Shown here: positions 33,198 through 45,692 of the stretch, piece after piece
Numbering within the stretch: the first letter of the stretch is position 1
How the letters are laid out: each line of letters begins with the position of its first letter
Assembly: GCF_026745355.1 (NCBI RefSeq)
Contig: NC_079208.1
Span: 57,832,892 to 57,896,891, forward strand
Direction of reading: 5' to 3'
Length of the DNA stretch: 64,000 nt
From: Beta vulgaris subsp. vulgaris
Taxonomy: Eukaryota > Streptophyta > Magnoliopsida > Caryophyllales > Amaranthaceae
Made by a program: the position numbers and the translations under genes
Notes under the pieces: generated by a model
Database searches by the model: none
What the model was told of the DNA's origin: nothing
The model's input: the letters and a program-made list of their open reading frames with translations, nothing else

Positions 33198-34036
33198 TAG
33201 AGATAGCAGCGGATCTTGGACCCGGATCCGTTTTTCGGGTCTGGATCCTAAAATTATGGACCCGTCGGATCCGGATCCACTGGTCATATCACGGATCCGG
33301 GTCTGTGCAATAGACCCGGATCCGCATATCCGTTTTTTTTATAAAAAAAATCCACATTGGGTATTTGGGCTGACTGGTCCATTTGACCATTTTAATCTCC
33401 TAAATTCTCCTAATCTATTTCGGTGCCTAAGTCCTAAAATCCTAACTCACTGCTACACACCTAAAACCCTAACTCCCTGCAACTTCCGGCGCTGTTCATC
33501 GCTCAAAACCGGCGACTGTTCATCGATCAAACCCGGCGACTCTTCTCGACTTGTTCCGGCGACCTTTTGTCGCGCTTCTCCACCGCTTCTAACGCTTCAC
33601 AGGTATTTCTCTTTCTCGAAAGCTTCGTATTTTTTTTTTGTTTTTTTCCGGCGACCTTTTGTATACTTTTATTGTTTGTTGTGGACTTGTGGTTATGGTT
33701 GTTGGCTTGTTGCGTTTCTTCACTGCATATTTCTCTATCTTGCGTTTCATTGTTTGTATTGTTCGTTTCTCTATCTTGCGTTTCGTTTCCGGCGACCAGT
33801 TTACTTATCTCCACTGTTTTTATTGTTCGTTTCATTGTTTGTATTGTTCGTTTCTCACTGTTCGTTTGTATTGGTTCTTTGTAATGAGGCGGACCCGTTT
33901 TGGACCCGAATGCGCAGGATCCGTCGGATTTGGATCTGGGTCCAACTTTTTTAGACCCGGCGGATCCAGGTCTGAAGACGGATCTGGATCCGGGTCCACT
34001 TGGACCCGGTCCAGACCCGACCCGTTGCCATCCCTA
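33198..34036. mobile_element. Non-autonomous hAT element (839 bp) with perfect 8-bp target duplication
   Basis: TTCACAAC lies immediately on both sides (33190-33197 and 34037-34044). Termini are TAGAGATAGCAGCGGATC and, inverse, TAGGGATGGCAACGGGTC (14 of 18 matching). Within about 130 bp of each end GGATCC and GGGTC/GACCC words recur many times. The interior has CCGGCGAC(T/C) words and T-rich runs, with no transposase signature. The 232-codon open frame spanning most of it is produced by the subterminal repeats (Asp-Pro runs) and is not treated as a gene. Confidence 0.9.
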
Positions 34037-34209
34037 TTCACAACGCAACATTATTTACATGAAAAATACCTCCTCTCTAATTTTCTGTTCCACAATTTGC
34101 CATATATTTTTGGAAAAGATTATGATATTAATTAATATACCTTTTTACCCATAACTATTCCCTCTCCTTCACTAGTAAGAGAATTAATGGTGCGTTTTCT
34201 TCACCTTGA

Positions 34210-34412
34210 TAAATTAAGTTTCAGGTCCAATAAGTTCAGTTCAGTTCAGATAAGTTTCAATCAAGTCCTACTAGGGCAATAAGTTCCAATCAGGTCTAAT
34301 GAGGTCCAACAAGTTTCTATCAGGTCTCATAAGGTCCAACAGGTTTCAATCAGGTGCATTAAGTTCCATTTAGGTTTAATCAGGTCCAATACGTTTAAAT
34401 AAGGTCCAAATA
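34210..34412 (+). repeat. Degenerate minisatellite of CAGGTCCAATAAGTTT-type units
   Basis: Words CAGGTC(C/T)AAT, AAGTT(C/T)CAATC and GAGGTCCAAC alternate roughly every 11-33 bp. Non-coding. Confidence 0.65.
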
Positions 34413-34432
34413 GTCAATGATCAATAAACATT

Positions 34433-34730
34433 TGTATTATTGTTCATTGTTTTATTATTCATATCACTATTAATTAGTTGATTATGTTATCATTAGAATT
34501 TTAATTAAAGTACCACAATGATTATACCGTATTATACTTGTATTATTGTCTATTATTTTATGAAATATTTGCATTATTGTCTATTATTTTATTATTCATA
34601 TTAATATTAGTTGATTATGTTATTATTAAAACTTTTGAACTAAAGTATCATAATGTACAGTACCACTTGTATCATTGTCTATTATTTTATTATTCATATT
34701 GCTATTAACGAGACTATTAGATATATTAGT
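34433..34730 (+). repeat. Imperfect tandem repeat, period 106-129 bp
   Basis: TGTAT(T/C)ATTGT(T/C)(C/T)ATT(G/A)TTTTATTATTCATAT starts at 34433, 34539 (interrupted) and 34668. The first two are followed by TTAGTTGATTATGTTAT and a TAAAGTA(C/T)CA motif. Confidence 0.65.
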
Positions 34731-34889
34731 GATGAAAGTTGTATATAGGCAAGTATATAAATAGTATATAATAAATAGTATATAGTTTTTTGTTAAATAG
34801 TTTATCGTAATAGGGCACTCTCCAACATATGTGCCACATGTTTATAATCTCACTAAAAATATTAACAATGTGTACATACTAGGAATCAA

Positions 34890-34990
34890 ACCCATGACCT
34901 TTGAAATGAAATGTGAGACTTTAACCACCAATCCACTACAAGTTCAATGTTTAATGTTTCAAAATAAAACATAATAAATCTTATAATTAC
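34890..34990 (-). repeat. Dispersed tRNA-like repeat, family B copy 2
   Basis: Reverse-complement homologue of 31557-31655 (about three quarters identical by eye). It keeps the GGGTTTGATTCC word where copy 1 has GCGTTCGAATCC. Confidence 0.55.
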
Positions 34991-34999
34991 ATTGAAATT

Positions 35000-35880
35000 G
35001 TTACTTTTATCTTCCACTTCCTTAGAAGTTTTTTTTAGAAAAAACAATTTATCATGTCAGAACGTCTATTATCTAATTTTGCGCTAGATAGAAATTTTCG
35101 AATAACTAATAAAATTAACCATGAAAGTTTCAAATAATAATATATTTGATAATTGTAACTGATACGAGATATTGCCCGGGCTAAAATACTAGTTTTATGT
35201 TAAAATTAGACGGTCTATTCTAATAATGTGTGTATAAACGTAACCAAGTCAATGTGAGGTCACTTTCAATTTCCATAACACTCCATAGTAGTGTTGTTTG
35301 TTGACGCGCCTAAGTATTGAAGGTCGGTGTAGAAGTTATCAAATGTAGTTGTTTTTTCAACTGTGGTCATCCTTTCAAAAAAAAAAATTGTGGCGGTCAT
35401 CTTTTAGATCACTAACTTTTTAATTTATAAGCTTTGCTTAACTATTTAATTGTTACTTTGTAAAATATATTCAAAAACTAAATATTTTTCCATTTTTCAT
35501 AACTTAAACTGATAATTTATCTATTTTATCTAATAAGAGTTTAAGTGTTTAACTAGGTTGTGTGATACAAAAATTGTGATAAATTTATGAGGTAAATCTA
35601 TCCATGGTAATGAAACTCCCAATGTTTGTTTTTCTTCCCAAGTTTTTAAAAACTTTTCGACGTCATTTTTATAGTGGTAATGAATGACACTGAAAATTAT
35701 TAAAGAAAAACAAGTACTTGAGGATTTCCTAACATTATCACAGCCATTAAGATAAGTCTTTCTTTGCACGCACGTATCTATGATTTTATTTATCACAACC
35801 AAAAATCACAGCCATTTAGTACAAATATGACCATTATTACCGTCTATCAAACAAATATGAAAAAGCATTTCTAGAGAATA
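35000..35880. other. AT-rich intergenic DNA with one probable retroposition scar
   Basis: At 35359-35401 CTTTC plus about ten A lie between AACTGTGGTCATC and AATTGTGGCGGTCATC, an imperfect direct repeat. Nothing else is recognised. From 35881 a CTCCCTCCGTCC end of a Stowaway-like fragment begins without a matching right end. Confidence 0.45.
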
Positions 35881-36066
35881 CTCCCTCCGTCCTTATTTAT
35901 TTGTCCCAAGAAGACTTTTTTATGATGTCCCTATATAATTGAATCATACCAAAAATGACTATGAGGGTCAAAGACTTTACTCTAACATTCACCATATTGT
36001 TTCCACCACTTTTATCTCTCACTAATTCCATCCAATTAAAAAAAACCTATTTTCGATATAACAACT

Positions 36067-36337
36067 TAGAGCTTATCATTTTGGCCCAGCCCGATTTTTG
36101 GGCAGAATTTTTTGGCCCGTTGTCGGGCCGAGTTCGATATTTTTTTTTTTTTTGCTTTGGGCGAGCTTTGAGCAAGCCAATTAATGACTTTTCAGTCTAT
36201 GTCCCGGCCCGATTTTTGCCCGAAATAGCAGGTTTTCGGCACAAAGTTTTGTCTCGACCGGGCCAATGGAATTTTTTTTTAAAGGCACGGCTCCGCACAA
36301 ACTTGGTCCGTTCTGGCCCGATCCATTATCACCTCTA
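36067..36337. mobile_element. hAT-like MITE close upstream of CYP707A (271 bp)
   Basis: Left TAGAGCTTATCATTTTGGCCC and right, inverse, TAGAGGTGATAATGGATCGG are imperfect inverted ends. Flanks TAACAACT (36059-36066) and GAACAACG (36338-36345) match at 6 of 8 positions. The interior repeats GGCCCGATTTTT(G)(G/C)CC. Its right end is about 125 bp from the CYP707A TATA box. Confidence 0.6.
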
Positions 36338-36460
36338 GAACAACGGAAAGGAAACAGAGGCAGTAGATCGAGAGATGACTGCCCAAACAGGGTGAAGCAA
36401 AGTGTCCCAAATAAAAATGTGACGCTTGTCATAATACTATCCCTCGGCTATATCCCTCTC

Positions 36461-36467
36461 TATATAA
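36461..36467 (+). promoter_or_regulatory. TATA box of CYP707A
   Basis: TATATAA within CTCTATATAAGGCCC, 142 nt upstream of the start codon. A transcription start near 36490-36500 would give a 5' leader of about 110-120 nt without an upstream ATG in that leader. Confidence 0.7.
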
Positions 36468-36608
36468 GGCCCCCCCATTTCACCACACTTTGAACTTCAT
36501 CCCACATTCCACACAAAATATAGCACAAAAAAACTGAGGATAGCCCATTTTCTGCCACCTAGCTTATTTGGTTTTGCCCCCCTTCTTATTTCCCAAAAGC
36601 CAACAACC

Positions 36609-39600
36609 ATGCAATATTCTCTCCTCTCTAACTATTCTCCTCTGCTTGTTCTTGTTGTTTCCCCTCCTAATTTGTTACTCTTATTACTTTTCTTCTTCTT
36701 TTTTCTCCTAATTCTTGTCACTCTTTCTCAATTACTATGGCATTTTCATCATCCCAAACACAAAAGACTACCCCCTGGTTCCATGGGTTGGCCTTATCTT
36801 GGAGAAACTATTAAACTCTACACTGAAAATCCCAATTCCTTCTTCTCCAATAGGAAAAAAAGGTATTAAATATACCATCTGCGTCCAGATTTAGTTGTCA
36901 CGCTACCAGTTCAAAATACATTATATATATTTCCGGATTTAGCTGTCTTATTACCAGTTTAAATTACACTGTCAACATAATAACCAATATCAGACGAGGG
37001 AGGGAGTATAAAAGTATTAAATATCGATAATGGGAAAATTATCCCACTCACTATATATAACTCTTATGTGTTTATGACTTTGACTTGTTTTTTTTGTTTT
37101 GGGTAGGTATGGTGATATATTTAAGACCCATATTTTGGGTTGTCCATGTGTTATGATATCAAGTCCTGAAGCAGCAAAGATTGTTCTTGTAAGCAAAGCT
37201 CATCTCTTTAAGCCAACTTATCCACCTAGTAAAGAGAAGATGATTGGTCCTGAGGCCTTGTTTTTTCACCAAGGAGAGTACCATTCTAAGCTTAAGAAAC
37301 TTGTGCAAGCCTCTTTTCAACCTTGTGCACTTAAAGGTGCTGTTTCTCATATTGAGAATATTGTCCTTAATTTGCTTCCTACCTTGGAGAATAATACCAT
37401 CAACACTTTATATGAGATGAAGAAGGTATATATTTATTAAATAAAGCGCTCTTTTTTCAAGAATGATACTGGTTGATTGACGTGAATTGATTATTATCTA
37501 ACTTAGTTGGTAAAATCTTCGAAACAGTATGCATTCGATGTTGCAATGATCTCGGCATTTGGGGACAAAAAAGAGTTGGAGATTGAAGGTATCAAGCATT
37601 TGTATCAATGCTTAGAGAAGGGTTACAATTCTATGCCTTTGAATTTCCCGGGAACTCCTTTTCATAAATCTATGAAGGTTACTCTCATTACACTAACCCT
37701 TTATTTTTTATCCTTGAAAAGTAACATAACAAAAGAAAATGGTTATCTTACCTAAACTTTCATACGTTTGTCCATATCATTTTAACGTGGGATGAAGTGA
37801 CATTTACTTGATTAGCTTTTGCCTAACTTTTAAGCCTTTTGTCTATATTATAGTATTGTGATTCTAAACAAAATTAGTGACTAATTGTTCTTTTCTTTTG
37901 GTTTCTTTTTATGGTCATAATAGGCAAGGAAGCTTCTAAATGAGACACTAAGGAAGCTTATAGCAAAGAGAAGAGAAAATGATGACATAAATGGAGGTTT
38001 ATTAGGAGTGTTACTAAATTCGAGGCAACAGAAATCAGCTAACAACTATCAGCTAACTGATTCACAAATTGCGGATAATATTATTGGTGTGATTTTTGCT
38101 GCCCATGATACTACTGCTAGTGTCCTCACATGGGTACTCAAATACTTACATGATAATGAGGATCTTCTTGAAGATGTGACGGTATTCACACTAACTTATT
38201 GAAAGACAACGTTAAATTTATTTATTTTTGCATAGTTTGACAAAATCGGTTTATTTGTTATCCTTCTATTTATTTGACTTAGATATGTTCAAAGAGACAT
38301 AGATCTAATTTTGAGGATATGGACATTAGTATATACTATTTGATTCCCTATATTTATGTATTATCCTGATTTATTCCTTGATCATATAATATAGTACTAG
38401 TATAATTTACGTTCAACTATACTTCTTATAGACTTAAAGTTACGTGCTTAAAACACTTAAAGATTTTGTCTCTTCTTGGGTTCCCATGAAAGTTCCCCGT
38501 TTTGGTTTATTTTGAAGCAACAAAAAGATTCACTAATATTAAAATAACTATGAAGTCATGAAGATATATTACGCTCCGGGATTTGTGGTTGTTTTCCTGG
38601 TCGAGAATTTTTTTCAAAATTAATATATTCTGAAATCATTCCCCCAGCCGTCACCATTAACATTAATGGGAGGAAGGTGTGATAGGTCAGTAGAGTACCA
38701 CCTCGTGTCCAGGGTTCGAATCCTCATTTCAATAATATGTTAGGGAATTTGCTTCTGGACTGTTTAATTTTGTACCCAACCTCTAAACTGGTCTGCTTTA
38801 CAAGTTAGTAGTTTAACAAGAGTTGGTTTTCGAACTTAGCTTTCATAATGCAGATCGGATACAATGTTGAGTGATTGGTACTAGCCTACTAGGCCACCTT
38901 TACATGAATTTATTGACCAAATTAGTTTACATTCACTTATATGTTAAATTAACCGTCTTTAACGTGTTTCGTCGTATGCTCAAATGATGGTGCAACATTA
39001 TGTACAACTTTCATATTCTTATGGGTTACCTCATATATGCATTAAAATAACTTATGTTAATCAATATTGTACGTTGCAGCATCAACAACAATGTGTCAAG
39101 TCGCTTATAAGAATTTTTTACTTTTAATTCTTATCAATATGTTAACTTTTTTTATCAAATGACAATGATATTAAGTATTTTTCTTTTAATTAATGTATAT
39201 CATTAATTTTTGGGGTTGCAGAAAGAACAAGATGGAGTTAGACTAAGACTGATTGAGGATAACCGTAGTCTTACGTGGGAGGACACCAGGAACATGCCTT
39301 TGACTACCCGGGTATGTTTTTTTCCCTTACCAATCCTATCTAATCTTCCCATTCAACACAAAATTTGACACCATTATCAAACAGATTATTAAAAATATGG
39401 TAAACTATTGTTTGAAAATTTGTGCTTATTTGTTTCTTTAAAAAGAAAAGAAACAATTAGGATAGATTCTAAGAATTGGACCACCCTAAAAAATACTTGC
39501 GGATAAATTGTGCATATTTTGTAATCTTTATGTTCATGTATTTTATTTAATTATCAAATGGAGAAGTTGTATAAAAGATTTAAAATTGTAAGTAAACTGT

Positions 39601-42600
39601 CAAATCAAAAGTCTTGAACTCTCAACCTCTTTATTTCAATAATAATTCGTATATATTTCTATATCTTAGTTTTTGCATGAAGGCTGCAAGGTGGGATGGA
39701 GATGTAGTGTTTGATATTTACCACCATCTAAAGTTAAGGTCTTGAATTCGAGTACTAATTGGATAAGGAGGGTCGTTCATGAGTTAGTTCTTATATTTGA
39801 TATAGTTCGGCCTGACCCAATTTCTATATATATAAAACAAACAAAAGTTTCCATAAAAATTAGATGACATATATTATAGTAGTTTGTATATTACTTTTTA
39901 TCACGAAATAAACAATGGCGGAACCATTTTAGAAGCAGGGGCACTTGCACCTACTTGATAGGAAAAAATCTTCGAAGCTTTATGAAAATGGATAAATCAA
40001 TTAAAAACATCTCACATACAATATTTATAACATCTGTCAGCAATATAAGCTAGTGACACCTTTATATATTAGTTCTAGATCCGCCACTGGAAACAAATCG
40101 TGCTGAGTGGTTGGATTGCCGAATGTGGGCATCTTACTCGATCAGTTACTTATAAATATTGCAGGATCATCGTCACTTGAAAGTTGAAAGATTATGAAGT
40201 CAAATATTGTAGGTGCTCTTTTTTCTAAGCTTGGATTGATATGACACTGAAATTATATTATCAATATTATAGGTGATTCAAGAAACACTAAGAACAGCAA
40301 GTATACTGTCATTTACATTTAGGGAAGCAGTTCATGATGTTGAGTTTGAAGGTTACTTGATTCCTAAAGGGTGGAAAGTCCTACCCTTGTTTAGAAGTAT
40401 CCACCATTGCGCTGAATTTTTCCCTCAACCTGAAAAGTTTGATCCTTCAAGATTTGAGGTACTTGTAATTTTCCTAGCTCCCATTTGAGTTACCTAATTG
40501 CATTTTTTTTTGTTTAAGTCAGTAATTTACTGGTTTAAGCAGACTCAGCCCTCATGAGCGAGAGGTAAGAAGGGGATCCCAATGCATAAGAAAACTTCTA
40601 GAGACTGGAAACTGAATTACCTAATTGCATGATATAGACTAATGAGCTCTTGCTTTACGTATAAAATCCCTATGTTCAAAACTAATAATCATATGCATAT
40701 TCTCCTAAGATATCGGAAAAAGGTACACACCTTTCGTAAAATTGTTACATATTATTATATGATTTTCTAAACTAAAACCACTTAATAAAATTAAGTGGCG
40801 TATAGAGTCAATGACGAATTTAGAAAATTTAAAATTAGAGTGCAAAAATAAATTTAAACTTGATTGCGAAAATTTAAAATTAGATTTTTATCTTTAAAAT
40901 CGGACTAAACCTAAAAGCTTGGTCAAAATTTTAGAAAATGGGGATGCGCTTGCTCCCCGTGAGAACCAAACGCATCCGCCATTGTGTAGTAAATCTAGAA
41001 TGAAGATAATACAACTATTTCGAATGGTTGTTCTTCACTTTTTTGTAATGTCGTGTCATAAGTGTATGTGACAACTAATTTCGGGCACGAGTTAAAAATA
41101 AAGTCTTATAGATTTCTCATTTTTGTTGTATTCAGTTGTTGTTAATTGAATTTAATAATCAAGGTCTAATGAATTGTAAACAAAAAAAATCAAGATATTT
41201 AACAACTCAAACTATAATTTGGAAGTTCTAATATGATTAGTTTGAGATAGTTGGATCAACCATCGAGGTTATGTTAATTTGGGTAGTCTTATGTAACAAA
41301 AAAACAAGTCTACGGATTTGAAAGTCGATCTCGTTGAGTAGGAAGATTTTTATGCGTTACATTTTGGTTACATGGAATATATGTTTGAGATAATTGTACT
41401 TTTTTTTTCTTTCTTTGATATTTTGCAAGAAAAGTTAAAGAAGGAGAAAAAAAAAAGAAAAATATTTTTCATCATTGATAATCAAAATAATTATTTTTTC
41501 ACGATAAATTATTTTTTCTTAGAAAATATTTTCTTTGACACAAACTGATAGAGTATAAAATTATTCTTGAGACTCCAACCATCAGCCTAAACTTTCGGTT
41601 GAGTTGGTCCTTTGATACAAACTTTTCCTAAATCTACTGGCTGTTATCTAGTGTTACGCGAACTAGTGGGAATTTTTAATTTTACATTGTCTTCTAATTT
41701 TCAAAAGGGGAAATCAACTATCATTAAAGGTACATTAGGTTAACAAACAAAAAGATTAGTTCTAAGTAAAAAGAAGCCAATTCAAATGTTTGGCTTCTGT
41801 AGAGATTGGAAATATAAGGTTAACAATGCCTAGAATTAGATTATATCTTTGGTAGGGACTTGGGTTATGTCAATATCACTTGGAATTGGAATATATGATT
41901 CTTCCTCTGTTCAGGCCTTTGGGAGATTGGGGGCCCATTATAAAATCTCTACTAAGCTAGTAGTATCAAAGCACGTGACTTGTTTTGGATTTTATCTATT
42001 GTAATTTTTCTTCAAAAAAAAGACTCAGAGAAATTTTATTTATGCTTGCAAATGCAACATAACTCTTTAAAACTCAACGTTCCAAAGATGATAGATTTTT
42101 TTTTTTATCCATATGAATCACGAAAACAGTACAAAGTATAAAGAAGGGAAGGGGGGATTCGAACCTGTAACCTGCCGTTCACAACACTTCAATTTTAACC
42201 ACTAGAACAAGACATCCTTGGTTCCAAAGATGATAGATAATGTGAACAAAAAATTAATTAGAAATAATTAAGATAACAATAAGAATAGCGATTGACTTAT
42301 TAAGTGTCTAAATTATCTATTTAGTTTGTCCATTTATCTTATTTATTAATATCCTTTTGCTATATGGTAGATTAATTCCTCTAAGTTTATATATGAGGTT
42401 AATTGTGTGTGGATGTTACAGGTTCCACCAAGACCTAACACTTACATGCCATTTGGTAATGGAGTTCACTCTTGTCCAGGAAGTGAACTAGCTAAGCTTG
42501 AAATGCTGATTTTCCTCCATCATTTCACCAACAACTACAGGTCCTTTTTCTCTCTTTAATTTTAATTTGCACCAAAATTTTCCTTTTCAAATAAGTAATA

Positions 42601-45600
42601 GTAATGATAATGTTTACTAGAGCATAATTTTCATTTTTAAGCTATGAGGTTCTTAGCTAATAGCTACACTAGTTCAATTGGTCATTGAGTTATGAGAGAA
42701 TAATACCGGTGATGTGATATAATAATAATATCAACATTATTTTTTTAGATGCAACATTTGATGATTTTGATCCACCCATCAAAAAGGCATATATTGCATC
42801 TTAAAAACAGAGGTAGTATGAAAATCCTTAGAGGAGTCAGTTTTATGAAGGTTATCACCTAAGAAATCCTAAATCTACAATATTACGGGAATATACAGTG
42901 ATACAACTATTGGATTCCTATCGCACCGCTAAACTAATTTGCTACGCTAAAAGGAGGATATGAGAGTGAAATCCACAATCAACTCTCGGCCTTTCATGTA
43001 TTTTCCTCCCAAATTATTCCTCAATCCAATCAAAGGGTTAATGAGATTTGGAATTTTCTAAAATAAATTCAACATATTTCCTTTCATAAAACTTTCACAA
43101 CTCTCTATTTCTTCTCAATTACCTAGGTCCTAAACTATCCGACAAGTTAAATTTCCGTTAAAGAAGGATGGATAGATTTAACTATACTTCCGTCTTTTAA
43201 AATCCAACTTTAAATTAAGCTATTTGTCATATTTTTTTGCCTTTTTCTATCAAACACCATATGACTTTGATGTTTACTAGATGATTAAGGAATTTGAATG
43301 ATTGTCATGGACAATAACTTCCAACCAAAAGAACGATATTTTTGCAAGAGCAAAGTACAATAATTGGGAAAGAATAAGCAAGAAAATTACAACCAAAGCT
43401 AGAATGAGTGGGTTATAGACTTGTAGTACTAGGACCAAAAATGGACCACTACCTTATGGTTTCCTTAAGCCTTGGAGATGGTCCATAAAGGCCTTCACTT
43501 TGTGACCCAGTGGGCCTGGCCCACTAAATTCTGATCTTAGAATGTGGCCTGAAAAATTGGTAGAGGGGGAGTAAATTTCATATATCTAGTCACGTGGATG
43601 TCATGCAGACTTGAGACTTATTAAATACACATGGGGTCAAACTCTTGTACCCTTTTGACCCTTTATGTTTTATGATATGTTTAAGCATTATTATGTAGTT
43701 ATGTACTTATCAACTATGTGTATTATTTTTTCGTGGTCCAAAAATAAAAATGGTCCTCAATGTTACAGTACTTTGTTTTAGGTAGGGTATTCATATCATT
43801 ATAGATTTATAGTTTTGGGTGATAGATAGGTACTTAACAAAGACCTATCAACATTTCATGATTGCATTGGCAAAAAAAAATATACACATCAGCGTTGAGT
43901 CATAACTTATAGTACCAACTGATATCCCACTGATTTCTGATTTTGTATCGTAAAACTTGAAGTAATTTTGATTTAGTAACCTATGTCTGTATTAATTGTG
44001 TTTCACTTTAGTCTACTATTTGATGAGCTTTGTATGGATATGGATCACGTGTCATTTTATTGTTTATTAGAGATGACGCATGTATCTAACACTCTCACAC
44101 ACACTGTACTTCCTCAATTAAGACCATTTAGATCATATAAATTGTTTTCGTACCTTTAGATTTCTTTGTGCTTTTTTGGTCTAAATGTCTAGAAATCACT
44201 AAATATGTGTTGATCTTTGTTGTCAAATGAACTAGAATGAATATAAGACTTGAATTATGCTTCAATCTAGAGAAAATCAACACATGAAATTAAATTAATG
44301 TGAAATAATGAAATTAACTGTATATATTTAGGCGAAAATAAATTACAAATGTCATAAGACCAAAAAGAAATTACCAAAAGTACAACTACCAAAGTAAAAT
44401 TATGTCAACCTTAGGATACTAAAGCCGAAATCTTACAGATATGTATAATATCATTCTAATAAATCAGAATGATTCTGGGTCCACATTTGTAAAACCTAAA
44501 ATCATTATGAACCACTAAATTTTCAAAATCATCTTTATTTATAATCATAATAGAATTTTCAGTGTATATACTATTTGAAAAAAAGAAAAATATAACAAGA
44601 ATTATATAAATAAATTTCCGTAATTGTTTAGGACATTCAAAATGATAAACTCTTGAAGAACCCTAAAAATGAACTATCAATATCAAAACACAGTCAACAA
44701 TGATACTGCATATGATTTTACTTGTAGGTAGTTCAAACTTGCATATCACACAAATCACAAACAATCAAGGGCACATGTTTTTATACTAAATTTCATACTT
44801 AATAAAAGAGTATCTTTTCTTGGGTGCTAAATTTACATCCACGTCAACAAAAATTAAGATGTTTGACAAAATCATTTTGGGGACTTGGGTCCAATTTTGA
44901 CTTGAGGAAATTAAGATCAACCAATGATTTTTCATCCTAATAAAATGAGCTTAAATTGACAAGATATGAACTTTGCCAGCTACGGCATGAATTTTAATTT
45001 ACCAATCAAAGGCTATCAACGATTGTATTGCCATTAATCAACGATGTATTGACCTAGTGGTTAAGATTGAGGTACTGTAAACGATAGGTTATAAGTTTGA
45101 ATCCCCTTTTTTTTGTACTTTGTAGTTTGTATTGTCTTCGTAGCTCATATACATAAAAAAAACAATTGTATTGCCATTTAACAAAAAAAAAAAAAAAAGC
45201 CAATTGTCAGCTGTTGAGATCTTAGCAACACATCTCATAATGCATGATCAAAATTAACTCTCACATCAAATCTAACAAAGTGCATACTAAAAATCCTTCC
45301 TTAATCCTTATCTACTCCAAGTCCCCACCCCTTTCATACATCAAGACTACTATGTATAAAATGGGGAATAGCCCTATTACATAATGAGTCAAACTAAATC
45401 AAACTTTTGGTTTATCTAAAGACTAAATTATTCTATACATAGACATTCATATCTTTTACACGTAACTCAGAGATCGATTTATATAAATAGTTATTCAATT
45501 TTGACATTAAATTATGAATTATCTATGCCAAATACTAACAATTTCTTGTGCATATTACTAAAAAAATTGTGTGCATTTGGTATGTTTTTCAGGTGGAAAG

Positions 45601-45692
45601 ATGTGGGAGATGAGGATGGAATTCAATATGGTCCTTTCCCTGTTCCCAAGCGTGGTTTTCCCATAATGGTGTACCCACGATTACGAAAATGA
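36609..45692 (+). CDS. CYP707A: CYP707A cytochrome P450, abscisic acid 8'-hydroxylase (8 exons)
   Basis: Exons by GT-AG junctions and reading phase: 36609-36862, 37107-37425, 37528-37677, 37924-38181, 39222-39311, 40273-40458, 42422-42540, 45593-45692. The CDS is 1,476 nt, 491 aa, close to the family's usual ~465-480. Features in order: hydrophobic N-terminal ER anchor (about residues 12-43, with a long Phe/Leu run), proline hinge PPGSMGWP (about 55-62), I-helix AAHDTT (300-305), ExxR (E361-R364), DPSRF region, haem loop FGNGVHSCPG with ligand Cys437. The wording around EKGYNSMP, ETLRTASILSFTFREAV and PKGWKVLP is that of CYP707A. The family oxidises ABA at C8', leading to phaseic acid, so the gene should lower ABA in germination and rehydration (family knowledge). 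Introns 6 (1.96 kb) and 7 (3.05 kb) hold SINEs and MITEs. All frames are open, and nothing suggests a pseudogene. Confidence 0.95.
36876..37013. mobile_element. Stowaway-like fragment in CYP707A intron 1
   Basis: The intron holds CATCTGCGTCCAGATTTAG near its left and GACGAGGGAGGGAGTATA near its right, resembling decayed Stowaway termini, plus internal CCAGTTCAAAATACA and CCAGTTTAAATTACA repeats. Confidence 0.45.
38182..39221 (+). other. CYP707A intron 4 with a tRNA-like fragment
   Basis: A 1.04-kb intron. Near 38670-38730 the words TGATAGGTCAGTAGAG and GGGTTCGAATCCTC have the spacing of a SINE promoter. There is no target duplication, so it is only a possible old SINE. Confidence 0.5.
39913..40089. 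mobile_element. hAT-type MITE in CYP707A intron 5 (177 bp)
   Basis: Ends CAATGGCGGAACCA and, inverse, CAGTGGCGGATCTA. Flanks GAAATAAA (39905-39912) and GAAACAAA (40090-40097) form an 8-bp duplication with one mismatch. A related copy in opposite internal orientation lies at 40809-40984. Confidence 0.75.
40809..40984. mobile_element. Related MITE in CYP707A intron 6 (176 bp)
   Basis: Ends CAATGACGAATTTAG and, inverse, CAATGGCGGATGCG. Shares the GGGG(C/A)...GC(A/G)CTTGC(A/T)CC stretch with the copy in intron 5. The flanking duplication is not clear. Confidence 0.65.
42097..42220 (-). mobile_element. SINE in CYP707A intron 6 with perfect 18-bp target duplication
   Basis: GTTCCAAAGATGATAGAT flanks both sides (42079-42096 and 42221-42238). 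On the minus strand the order is CTAGTGGTTAAAATTG (A-box-like), GGTTCGAATCCCC (B box), a TTTGTACTGTTTTCGTG stretch and a terminal A-run. Body about 124 bp. Confidence 0.9.
45036..45164 (+). mobile_element. SINE of the same family in CYP707A intron 7
   Basis: ATTGTATTGCCATT flanks both sides (45022-45035 and 45165-45178). The body has CTAGTGGTTAAGATTG, AGTTTGAATCCCC, TTTGTACTTTGTAGTTTGTA and an A-tail, matching the minus-strand copy at 42097-42220. Confidence 0.88.

Noticed and set aside
33256..33954. 232-codon open frame
   Set aside because: It spans the hAT derivative. Its Asp-Pro-rich start and end come from GGATCC/GACCC subterminal repeats, and no transposase motif is present.
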